Origin: Siphonodentalium dalli
Lineage: Eukaryota; Mollusca; Scaphopoda; Gadilida; Siphonodentaliidae
Assembly (NCBI GenBank): GCA_032622095.1
Contig: CP136066.1
Location: 192,688,816-192,752,815 of the forward strand
DNA: 64,000 nucleotides
Reading direction: 5' to 3'
The position numbers were made by a program, and so were the translations under genes. The notes beneath the pieces were generated by a model. It did not search any database. It was given only the letters and a program-made list of their open reading frames with translations, and was not told where the DNA came from. Positions 48,101-61,500 of this stretch are shown here, piece after piece. How positions within the stretch are numbered: the first letter of the stretch is position 1; each line of letters opens with the position of its first letter.

Positions 48101-51100
48101 TATTTGAGATTTAATTTCATGGGTAGAAAAATCGATTAATCGTCGATTATAGCCACCGATTAATCAATTTTGAAAATCCAAAATCGCGGCAAGCCTACCG
48201 GCGGTAAGCCACCCAAAACGAGACACAGCATCTCTGATGCCACCTCTTGTTATTTATTATTTCTTTGAAATTATTTTTTGTGACAAGGCAGGTACATGTA
48301 TGGAATATTTATTTTAGTCTCAAGTTCACCAAAGACGCTAAGTAACAGTTGTATGGATAGAATATTACTTATTAAGACATGGAAATTGCATACTGCACAT
48401 ATAATTTTATCTACAGTAATGCCCTAAATAATCGACTCCTTAACCACAGCAGAATTATGGGTAATTTTTTAGGATTTGATCGGAAATATGGCTTGTTGTC
48501 ATTCTTCGGAAAGCTCTCAGTGAGAGATTCCCGATGAATGCCAACAAGCAATATTTCCGACTAAATCCTGAAAAATTACCCATAATTCTGCTGTGGTTAA
48601 GGAGTCGATTATTTAGGGTATTACTGTAACTTTGGTCTCTAGATATTAAAACCACCAGCATCAAACTTTATTATTTACTGGTGTTTACAGGGGGGGGGGG
48701 AAATCCGGCACATATGCCGGGGTGGGTGGGTGGGTGGTCAAGGTCAAAGCCACCGACAAGCAATTTTTTCCGCAACTAAAAAAAAATTCCTGCTTGTTTT
48801 TTTAGTGTTTTGGCAATGAGTTGGGCTTCAAAACCACTTTGAATGAGAGAAATAATGTAATTCTAACTGGTAAACTGACTGCAGGCAGTTATCGTGTTGT
48901 ATTTTGTTGCAAATTTGGAAATCCAAGATGGCTGCTGGCAGCCATGTTTTTTTGGCCGAATGACCTCAAAATGACTCATTCCTATTTACATGTCCATGTT
49001 AACATCCATGATAAATAGTATGCACAGAAATTCATATACAGCTGTTTACAGTGAATTTCCCCCCGCAAATATCTGTTTTAGTGTTAAAAGGGGGGGTGGG
49101 TGTCAAAAAATGGTCGGAAAAAACTGCCGAAAATGGAAAAAAAATTGGCAGTGGGGGTGGGTCGGTACAAAAAATGATCGAAAGGGAAAAAATGCCATAC
49201 GTGCCTGAATTTTTTTTCCGACCCCCCCCCCTCTGGTGTTTATATGCAATATACCGGTACATGAGTTACTGTATAAAAACAATGACTTGTTTGATGGTGA
49301 TTTCATTTGATAGAAATAAGGCATTGTGTGTTGTCAATGTTTGCCATGAAGACTGCTGTCAGATGAATAGGGATGTGCAGCATTTATATATTTACTTATT
49401 TATGGCAGATCATAAATAGGCTTGAAGAGCAGGTTTTTTTTAGGTCGAGACGTTCCCTGAGAAACAAACTATTTTGTTCAGATGGCCTAAAGATAGTTAA
49501 TTGTTACTTGATGTCCAGGAATAATGGTATAGGGAGCCAAGCCTGATTTTAATGTGTTAGTAGCCAAGCCTGATTTGAATGTGTCTGACACCAAATTCGT
49601 CCTCTTGGGACTTCATTCTGCTTAGGCCTCATCATCTGGAAGTACTTATAGTCTCAAATTAACATTGTTTTAGTTACTTTTTGTCATAATGTCGTCTGCT
49701 AATTTTTCCTGAACACCCCTCACAATGAATAATAGCTCATTACAACTGATTACAATCTATATTTTTATAACTGAGTGGGAGAATCCATTTAGTATAGAAA
49801 GGGTTAAATTGCCTTTTATTATTTCAGTCTACTAAGTGGAAGAATCTCTTCTCTCAAAGATGAAACCGGTGCTGTGAGTATGAACTGAACCCAGCCTTCT
49901 GTTTTATCTACAGTAATGCCCTAAGTAATCGACCTCTTAACCACAGCAGAATTATGGTTAACTTTTCAGAATTTAGTCGGAAATATGGCGTGTTGCCATT
50001 CATCGGAAAGCTCTCGGTGAGAGCTTTCCGATGAATGGCAACTAGCCATATTTCCGACTAAATCCTGAAAAGTTACCCATAATTCCGCTGTGGTTAAGGG
50101 GTCGATTACTTAGGGCATTACTGTATACCTTACTCGTATTTAAATTCGCGCAGTGCTATTTTTCTAATTTAAAAATGAGCGAAAAATAGTACGACTCCTA
50201 AGTTTACACCAAAACATAATGAAAATAGAATGGATATGTTAATGAGTTACATCTGAGTTAATTATTTCAACCCAACTATTTAATACACGTATACAAGTGT
50301 TGATTTTCTCAACTCATATGCAGCAGCATATATGTGGCTGTGGTATTACTTCATTCGAGTTCATTTCAATCATGTCCATTTAACTAATTAAATACCAGAA
50401 TGATTATTTGAACCATGCATAAACACACATCTTCAAAACAAAATGATGATGCAGTTATGTTATATGCTCGATGTAGAGTATCGAAAAATGTGGCATTTAA
50501 TATACATGCACGCACATCTTATTTAATGATCGTCGAAGAACTGAAACTCCCATCAGATACAAGACTTTTACGAAAATATTTCATCAGTTTTGAAATTTGC
50601 TCAGCACAGTGCGCGAAATTAAAGTACTCAAATTCAAAACTGAGGGAAATATAGTACTGCGTGAATTTAAATATGAGTAATGTATAATACCCTATCACCT
50701 CACAAGTTTCTTTGTGTACTCAATGAGTTGATCCGGGTATATAGTTTGGGTACCCGTTTGATCCTAGCATGGTACATGTATGCCGTAGGCATATCTCGAT
50801 GGCTGCTGCCCAGTGATGGGGTGGGCTTGGGAGGGAATGCCCTTAGTCATTATGACTTGCAAATCGATTGGGGCATTGGTTTTGACTGGCAGGGTAATTA
50901 AACATATTGGCAATTATGAACATTTCCATCGGCAATGATTAATGCTTCAAATCAGGTTCAAATGCCAATATCATCTTATTAGTGATATTTATAATGGTTG
51001 TTTATCTTACATGTTGTTTGTATAATAAGTTTCAAGACAAATAAGGCTACATCAATACTATCACCGAGGCTCAAAATAATTTGGTTTTTACTGCCTATCA

Positions 51101-52549
51101 AATAGACAGGCACCAAATGGATGTTGTTGGTCATTTCAAAATGGTGCCTGTCAAATTTTGACATGTACTGTATGAGATTGTCTTTAAATTTCCAATTGAC
51201 TTATTATTCGTCAATGATGCGCACATTTTAGTGAGTGTCCAATCGCCACCTGGCAAAAACCCATGTTATTTTTCAAAAGTTCAAAAACTTTACGTTGATT
51301 AATAAATACACATGCAATTCAGAAACAACATTAATTATATCCACTCCGAATTGATCTGAAATTTAAAAAGAACTATTTTTTACTTTCAATGTCGTATTTG
51401 GCCAGCAATGGCTCCTTGGACGTACTACCCAAACAGATAGATGTTTCAAAATTTGCATTCGACAAAATGTCTAACAGATTCAGAAGTGCACTGGACGTAA
51501 GGTATTCGTCAGACAATGTCCGTGACTGGCCACTTATTTTGAGCCTTGACTATCACCCAAGCCTTGAAATAGGGTGTCTGTCATTTGCAGAATGAGGTCC
51601 CCAGAGGGTGAATTTAGTGATGCTACCCCGCATAGCGGGCTAGCATCCCAGAGGTTGAATTTGGTTATGCTAGCCCGCTATGCGGGGTAGCATCACTAAA
51701 TTCACCCTCTGGGGACCTCATTCTGCAAATGACAGACACCCTATTTCAAGGCTTGACTATCATCTGGTTTACATACATTTGAGGAGAAAAAAAAAGAGAT
51801 TCAGGACGGGCAAAATATTCATCATTACCAGAAAATATTTCAAAAGTACATGATATTCACATGATTTTTTTTAAACAATAGATTATATTTTATTAAAATT
51901 ATAAAAATAAACAGGAATTTTTTCATATAAAATAGTTTTAATAATAGAAAAGAAGAAAGCAAAAGGAATGACTTTGCCATGAAATGTTTTATTCACTACA
52001 ACCTTGATATTTTAGTGAACATGAACTTAAACCAGTATTTAAAAAAGTTTTTACAATACATGTATGCCACAAAACAGTTGTAGGATGGGTTCATAAACAA
52101 GTCTTGAAATAGTGAGCCTGTCATTTGCAGAATGAGATCCCCAGAGGGTGAATTTAGGGATGCTAGCCCGCTATGCGGGGTAGCATCACTAAATTCACCC
52201 TCTGGGGACCTCATTCTGCAAATGACAGACACTCTATTTCAAGGCTTGTTCATAAACCAGGCTATTAAACTGCTATTGCCTAAGCTTTTTATTTGCTCTT
52301 TTGAGTTATATAATATTTTTTGGTTGCTATCATTAAATGTACTCAATCCGATCTGACGCTCCTAAATTACTATTTGTTTGGCTTCGGGCGTAAAAATATT
52401 TGATCTTCAGTCACAATACTGCCATATTTTGTTGAACAAAATGTTGATAAATAACAAGTTTTGGGAAATTTGATACCATAGTTGACCGTAGTTAGCATTA
52501 TTTTGTTGCAATAAATCGATTCTGATAACTAAAGCATATTTTGAAGAAA

Positions 52550-52582
<33 letters not shown>

Positions 52583-55500
52583 ATCTTGATGGTATGGGGG
52601 CCATCTGATCGGATTGAGTACCTTTAAACTGAATGGAATCATGGTGACTTAAATTCTGATCAAATGTCATTCTTTTCAGATATTTATTGATCGAGATCCT
52701 AAGCTGTTTGCTGTGATACTTAACTTCTTAAGAACTAAAGATGTAGATCTGAGGTAACTTTATGCCCTGGAAATTAGGAAAATGTCTCACTGCAAATTTA
52801 ATTTAACCCATTGAGTGCCAGGTCGATTTTTGTATCAACCCATATACCCTGTGCCAATGCATTCTCTTATATATGCGAGTCGACCATAGGTCGCCTCGCA
52901 TATATAAGAGAATGCATTGGCCTAACATTTTATTTTTTTTAACAATTTTAATAATTTATTCTTATATTCTTTAACAGACTTATTTGTAGGTTTAGGGCCG
53001 ATGAGATCGGCCCCTGGCACTCAAAGGGTTAAATTTAATTTTATGTCCTATTTTTTTCTGCTTGACCTGAACTACCTTTCTACGAGAATATTTACAGAAA
53101 GACGAATTTAAGTCATAAAAAAAAAATTTAACACATTGTACCCAGAGGCGTAGGAAGCAAATTAAAATGGGTGGGAAATTATATCATTGCAAAGTGATGA
53201 ACGATGCAGAACACGTAGCCAGGGAAAGCACAAACAGGGGTGTACCCCTCTCGCAGATGGGGGTCCTGGAAATTTTGGGACAAAACGCGACCTCAAAGTG
53301 GCTTTCTTGTGCCTTTTCCGCCTATGTTAACATTGCTTTCCACAAACTTAATTTTCATAGCTTTGACCATATGTTCGAATGTTGACCAGTGAACTGTCAT
53401 CTTGTAAAACTTATACACAATGGAGGGATGGGTCTGGAAAAACTTTGCACACACAGGCCTAATGAGGGTTGTTATTCTTATTACATGGATAATCCTGCCC
53501 CTGCCGTGGGCAATCATGAATGCTGACATGTGACCCGCCATATCAAATCCAGTCGTAAGTCGGGATTTTTTTACCCTGTGCCAATGCATTCTCTTATATA
53601 TGCAAGTCGACCATAGGTCGCCTCGCATATATAAGAGAATGCATTGGCCTAACAATTTTTTACAATTTTAATAATTTTTTCTTGTATTCTTTAACAATTT
53701 TATAATTTCACCCACACAGAGACCCAGACAAACATGAGTAGACGACACTCTTCTATATGCTTCTATATATGTGTGGGGCTCCCTGCAGGGTAATGGATGT
53801 TTTTTATTTTATGTCCTAAAAATTGTAAGAAACATTTATTTAAAAAAAATGAATTTTTTTTTTTTAGGCCAATGCATTCTCTTATATATGCGAGGCGACC
53901 TATGGTCGACTCGCATATATAAGAGAATGCATTGGCACAGGGTAAAAAAATCCCGACTTACGACTGGATTTGATATGGCGGGTCACATATGAGATATTCG
54001 GCCAGTACCAATTTTATTTGGTTATGTTACAGGTAACACAGCCATGTTTTTTGGCCTTGTAATAACAAATTTGAAAGAAAACTTATGTCATGCTATTCCT
54101 CATTTTTGTCTGCATATGAACATGGATTGATAGATTGCTGGATGCATGTAAATGAACAAAACTCTTGGATACAAATGATGAAAGAAAACATGAGATATGG
54201 TTTACAAATGTACGTCTTTTCCAAGTTTGCAGTCACATAATATCATTGTTGAATGTATAAGTGTGATAACTGAGTCGCGGCCGTATTGAATTCATCCAGC
54301 CCCCCATTCCGCAGTTTAAGTGCTGCAGGTCAAAGTTCTGGAGGTGCGTTCATATGCATTCATCAGAATTATAGAATCGACATCCGAATGTCCGGAAAAA
54401 GTATATTGCATTATCTTAACATGAAACCATTTAAAAACTTCATGTCAAGCCTTGAAATAGTGTGTCTGTCATTTGCAGAATGATGTCCCCAGAGGGTGAA
54501 TTTAGTGATGCTACCCCGCATAGCGGGCTAGCATCACCAAATTCACCCTCTGGGGACCTCATTCTGCTTACACCTCAGCAGAATGGGGTTCCCAGAGGGT
54601 GAATTTGGTGATGCTAGCCCGCTATGCTGGGTAGCATCACTAAATTCACCCTCTGGGGACCTCATTCTGCAAATGACAGACACACTATTTCAAGGCTTGC
54701 TTCATGTACTGCTTTCTCTTTATTTTAGTCATAAAAATTATATCGAACCCTAAACATTTCAGAGTGACAACAGCTCTAGATTGTCTTCCCATTGTCTACA
54801 ATTGCGATTTTTATGTGACAGCTTACTAAAACAATTGAACTGCCACAAACGAAACTATTCCAAATTTATAAAAAAATATAACAAACAAAACATGTCTAGT
54901 ATAGTGCTATATCAAAATTTTTTTGGAAATCTTACGTATGTTTTGAGATACATGTACCTCTTACCAATTTATGTATCCATAATATTGGTGTTCCAACAAG
55001 CCATGTCCCTTTAACCCTTTATCCAACAGAAAGGCCCTGTGCCAATGCATTCTCTTATATATGCGAGTCGACCATAGGTCGCCTCGCATATATAAGAGAA
55101 TGCGTTGGCTTAACACATATTAAAAATGATAAAAGTGTCAAAGAATGTAGAAAAATATTATAAAAATTGTTAAAAAATGTAAGAAAAAATTATAAAATAG
55201 TTAAAGAATGTAAGAAAAAATGGTAAAAAGTGTTAAAAAAGACATTTTTTAGGCCAATGCATTCTCTTATATATGCGAGGCGACATATGGTCGACTCGCA
55301 TATATAAGAGAATGCATTGGCACAGGGCATAACTGTAACCATCACAATGTGGTCAATGAACCGGTTCCAATGATATCCATATTTGTATGGTGTTATTGAG
55401 ACAGACCGAAGATATTTTAGGCTGTTGAAGCTTTATTTGGGCGTTTTGGCCGTTTTGTTGGGTAAAGTATTAAACTTTACCAGTTCAAACTAATAACCTA

Positions 55501-58500
55501 GCCAGGGTTCATTCAGGTTCCTTATAAACCATTAAAATGCTTAAATTTGTCCTGTATTTTTCCTGACTGGGGAGCCCGTGGGAAATAGGATTGTTCTGGT
55601 AAGGCCCTTCAAAGTTGCTTGTGGTGAGGTTTAACATGTATACATGGTCTGTTTATTTTCTAAGATGAACAAGATATTTGAAAATGTGCTGGTTACAGTT
55701 GCCCCGGTTCCATATTCCCGATTTTCTGTCCCGAATTAGTATATTCGGCACCAATTCGGGACCAGACCAAATCGGCAGCATTCGAGAGAATTCTGGACGA
55801 GTTTTATTCCAAAAGCCGCCGAACTGATGACAAAATTTAATCGTCCCGAACATTGCCGAGTATTCCAGAATGCTTCCGAATTTCTTCCCGAATGATAAAG
55901 AATTATCCCGAACTGATACCGAAATTTCGTGCGAGTAGCTGCCGAATTGCCCAGATTACTTCCGACTTGTTGCCGAATACCCCGAATCAATGCCGAACTG
56001 GTACCGAATTGATGCCGAATAAATACCGAATTGGTATTCCAATTGCTGCCGAACGTCCCGAATCGATGCCGAATTTTGCAGATACACCGGATCTCAGTAT
56101 AAAAGCAGCCACACATGGCGAATTCGGGAATAAGCTACCGAATACTGCCGACTACTCCAGAATATCCACCCGAATACTGCTGACTACTCCCGAATAGGTG
56201 CCGAATTTCTCCCGATGATTGACAAATCGGGAGCGATTCGGCTTGGTTCCCGATAGTTTTGAACATTTCAAAACTGTCGGGAGCGGGTCCCGAATCGACC
56301 CCGATAGCACCGATATCCCCGATCATGTTCGGGGGTAAAAATTCACTGTACCGACTCGTCCCGAACTTACTCCACGATTTTTGCAAAATTATGATTCGGG
56401 AGTCATTCGGGAACATTCGGGGTGGAAAATCGGGGATATGGAACCGGGGCTTAATCAACACATACTCTATTAATCAACACATACTCTATTAATCAACACA
56501 TACTCTATTAATCAACACATACTCTATTAATCTTTGTACCATCTGCATGATGAATGCAGTAAAATTCTATCAGTTTCAATTCTGGACGATTAGGTGATGA
56601 AAAGCAAGTTAGATACCAAAGCCAATTCCCATGCTTTTTAAAAACATCTTTAATAAATAATTTTAAAGTGATTAAAACATTGAAATCACATTACTTGTTG
56701 TTAATTCAATATGTTATTTTTCAGACATGTAGATCTGCCAGCACTACGACATGAAGCCGAATACTACCAGCTGAGTCCCCTTGGTAAGATTTTCGGTATT
56801 TTTATACCCCCACTTTCGAAGAAAATGGGGGGTATACTGGATTGACTGCGTCTGTCCGTCACACTTTCTCGCGTCTGTCCGTCACACTTTCTCCCTCCGT
56901 GTGTCGAGCCATGTGTCCGTCCGTCCGTCCGACCTCACAACTCGAACAACTATGAACCGATTTCAATAATTTTTTGTATGCAATCTCCTTAGGACCGCAT
57001 GATGCTAATTGCGGTGCGGTCCGACTTTCTTTTTTTAAGTTACGCCTTACTTTTCGACTTATTTTGACTTAGAAAATTTTGGGGTTTTTTTTTGTGTGGA
57101 TGCAATCATTCGAACAAATATGAACCAATTTGAATATTTTTTTCTGTACAAGCTTCTTGCGACACCATATCGATATTATTAATCCAAATTTTTCTTTAAA
57201 GTTAAAAATCTTTTTTGTTGAGTTTACGGATAATGCGGATTGAATTTGCCACGGTGGGGTATGCTAGCACGCGAGTGCCCACCTCTTGTTATCATTAAAC
57301 CAGAGTTGCTTAAAGGGAGACTGTACCTAAATCGAGCCATTTATAGGTCCATCTCCTACTCAATTCAACAGAAATTTTCAAAATATGCAACGAATGAATG
57401 AATTTGAGTCAAGGATGAGTGAAAAATACACTAATGTATGTACTCTATGAATGATGTAAAACAACATGGTAATTATAATGACAATAAGTAAAGTTATAAT
57501 TATCATGTTGTAACACATGTTTTTTGTGTGTATGTGAATGTATTTAGCTATCATTTTTGACTCATATTAATTCTTTCATTGAATATTTTTTGTTGATTAT
57601 AGTTAATGGCCCAATAAATGGCTGGATCTAGATGCAGAGGAGGGATGTTAAGGAAATATAAGTCTGACATATAGTCAGGATTCATATCAACCATTCTAGA
57701 AACTGTTGGCCCCTATTCATCAGAATCATTGGTTGGCGCTGGACGAGAATTTTCTCTTGCCAAAATGTTTGCCAAATGAAATTATTTTTTGCCAAATTAA
57801 AAAAATATTTGTCAAATTTAATTGCACGTATAATTGGGGAAATTATCGTGTTTTTATCTTTGTTATATATACTGTAAAAACTAACCACATACACAGGTAA
57901 AATGAGCTACTTGAAAAGCAAGTTAGTGATATTAATGAATATAAAAAATAGCAATAAATATCTAAGCGACACCTGCCTACACAGTCATCAAGCATACATA
58001 CATTATTATTTCGCCTTCTATTACTGCTGAATTCAATGAGCCATAAATTAATCCGTCGTCATTCGCATTCGGCTGATTAAACTATTGTCTTATACTCGAT
58101 GGTAATATAATTGCTGACATCATAAATACGTGCTATATAATGTCGCCATTACTTTGCATTGTTACAATGACTACATGCGTCCATAAAACGGACAAACTTT
58201 CCGACAAATGGAGGATTAACTGTTAAAAACAAAGTAATAATTAATTACCTTTTGGGTTATCTACAATGAGATCATTTTAGATAGTACATACAACAGCCTC
58301 AATGAAATATTTACAGAACATCGCTTTTTTCCCGACTCACATTTTAACCACGGTCGATTAGCTGTTTGATGAAAATTGGATTATAACAGAAAGATGGGAT
58401 TACCGTGTTTAATTTAATTAATGTGTTTTGACTTATTAAAAACTCACTTGCCAAAAGTTTTGCAAGCGGCAGCGCGAACCCTGATCATTCACCATGTTGA

Positions 58501-61500
58501 TATGTTGAATGCCATAATGTAGTTGTGGCATAATCAACAATACACTACTGTGGAGTTAACCCTTTCATGATGGGAGCTGTGTTGGTGCAGCATTGAAGAT
58601 CCTGTGCCAGTGCAGTATCTTATATATGCGAGTCTTCCATCAGTAGCCTCACATATATAAGAGAATGCACTGGCTTACAAGGTCCAAGTAATTATTGTTA
58701 GGCCGATGCATTCTCTTATAGATGCGAGGCTCCCTAAGGGAGACTCTCATATATAAGAGAATGCATTGCCACAGGGGTTTTCGCGAAATTTCAGGAAGCT
58801 GCAGTCTTGGAAGGGTCAATAATTTTTTTTTACAATTAATGGGCAACTGCTGTGCAACAAACCTCAATTTGTTGTTATTTTCTTCTACATTTTTTTCAGT
58901 TCGGAGATTGACACTTTGTGAAGAAGCTGACTCGTCAACATGTGGAGATGTTCTATTTCATTCCCTTTTCCCCCCTCCAGGTAAGTCTCTTCCACAGGTA
59001 TCTTATCCTTGTGTTAACTTCAACTGGATGAAGTAATTTTCACACAACCACAGATCCACGACCATATTCCCCACCCAGATACATGTACACCAGTAAATGA
59101 GTCCCTTTCTAGTTCTGCTTCATGATGTGTGTGAGTGCACCAAGGAAAGAGTATGAAAACTCCATAATGTTTTAATGGGTGGACAAATTATTACCTCAGA
59201 ATTAGGGGCCTGCGAAGCTTTTGAGTATTCGATTCAATTCGAAATCATCACAAAGCTTTGATTTGATTCGATTCGATATCATTGTATTCAAAATTTTGAA
59301 TACGGGGGTTTTGGTTTTCAAATGTTTTCGCGCTAACCAATGCAGATGGCTACAAATCGCTCACTTCCGGATCTCGCAGAATTTGAAGTCTAAAACGTGC
59401 ATAGTGAATGTTGTAACACACACCAGTGGCACCTCTCGTCCTCAACTTAACACCACCATAAACAGAAAGAATTTTAAAATGTAGACATATATTGTTCGTG
59501 TAGTGACTTATACCAATAATAAATACCACATAGATAGCATGTTATTGTCAAGAGCTGCACAGTGTTGTGTAAACAAAAGCCAATGTATGTTACATAATTT
59601 ATTGGTTTGTTACATAGCTCTGTGTAGATCTTGAAGATAACATGCTACATGTATTTACGTGATATTTATGATTGAAATAGGGCACTATAGGCATAACATC
59701 TTTATATATATATGCTTACTAGACACTAGTATCACTGTTTCAATGAAAGTGCATATTTTTACAGCATTACCCACCGCAAACGCTACCCATTCCTTTAAAA
59801 TAAAAACGGCGCTATAGCATAAAATCTTTCTATATTTTAATATTCTTTCTGCTTACTAGACACTATAGTATCACAGTTTCAACGAATGTGCGTATCTTTT
59901 ACAGCATTCCCCATCGTGAACGCTATACCCATTCCTTTTAAATAATTTTTTTTTTATTTTATTTCATTTATGGACCAGTGAGGCTAAGAGAGCCTAGTTT
60001 GTCGGTCCGTGATCAATGTTAATTTTTTAATGTTCATTGGTAATATCTGTTATAGTTGAAGAGTTAGTGGAGACATATATATTAAATATGATTGAAATGC
60101 CCTCATGCGAATTTAAATTACATGTTACACCATGAATCCATTATATACAAAACTCTCATAGAAACCCATGCGGCAACTATACTCAGGTATTGAACAACTA
60201 ATCGTGTACAACTACAACTTAAGTGTTTGGAACGCAAGTTTATGGTACGTATTTGCCTCAAATCTCATAAAATCATGTGTGCCTTGTTTGCGACAAATCT
60301 CACTTGTTTGATTATTTCACTAATTCGGTAATCATATCAGTTAGACAAATGTCAAGTTACTCAGAATTTAGCTTTATACACGAACAATATAATGACACAA
60401 GTAAATATGGTTTTGTTACTCGATTATTTTTGCGGGAAATTTGACTTAAATATTGACGATTTCAACATTTCAATTTCGGGGTTTTGATATTCGATTCAAA
60501 CCAAAATCTAAGGTTTGCAGGCCCCTACTCAGAACTGATTTGCAGCCTAAGACTGCAACCATATATAAACTCTGATTTCGGTTGAATTCACCTTGTGGTA
60601 CAGTTTTGGGTTTTCGTGTATTAAAAACAAACATTGGCGGAAGATTGAGGCATACATGTTCAAAAAGAGTTTCATAGAGAGAGATTGAGCATCTTTAATG
60701 TCTAATTATTAAACATATTCGCAGTTCCTCCACTTCCTGAAGATGAGAAGACTATGGTGACAAATGTCGGTTTACCAGGAGGATCAGAACAGAGATCAAC
60801 TGAGAGGTCATCAGAGTCAGCCAGTGTCAGGACAACATCTTCCACAGCCAGGTATCTACAGAAAAGATAGTATACATGATACAAATTGTGAGAGGGTTGT
60901 TAGGGTCCATGCTACCTGAGCTCATATAAACCCAGGTCTCAGCTTGGAGCAAGGTTAGGGTTTGTGCTGCCAAGCATAACTGCAAAATGTTTTCAGGTTT
61001 TCCATTCCAGAGTCATTCATCTTTGTATATCTTGAAATGTCTGCTTTTTGTCCATCCGATGTCTGTTCAGGTCATAACTTGAACAGTAGTGCTTGAATCT
61101 CATTGACATTTTGTATGGATGTTCCCTACTATGAGGCCATTCAATAGAGGGAGGGTTTTGTTGGGATTTTCCATTTTAGAGTTATTCATCTTTGTTTAGC
61201 TGGAAATGTTGGGGTTTTTTTCCTTCCGACCAGATATCTCAGCCATGGGTTGTTGGATATTTATGAAATTTGTTATGGCTGTTCACCACTATGAGGACAT
61301 TCAATTGAGCAGATAGCATCTCTAAATTTACCCTCTTGGGAACTCAGTCTGCTTAGGCCTCATCTTCTGAGAAGTATCTATAGTATCAAATTAACATTGT
61401 TTTTAATTACTTTTTCCCTTCTGTTTAGTTTCTATATCCTCTAATTTGCAGAAGATAAAATGCATAATCGAGGTGATCAATGGGTGAACATCACCAACTT

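Noticed and set aside
33470-49234. One large inverted duplication joining the 33-36 kb and 46-49 kb regions
   Set aside because: Both element types are inverted between the regions, but their order is the same (array element first, poly-G element second) rather than mirrored, so independent insertions explain it better.
49051-49419. 122-codon plus-strand frame
   Set aside because: Starts in the poly-G/poly-C bounded element, whose reverse copy at 35263 has different frames.
53293-53655. 120-codon minus-strand frame
   Set aside because: Most of it translates the F5/F1 hairpin, and the rest shows no family resemblance.
55853-56197. Open frames of 114 (plus) and 126 (minus) codons
   Set aside because: Both cross the CCGAAT array; a short motif without stops in several frames keeps them open, and the proteins have only the repeated residues it encodes.
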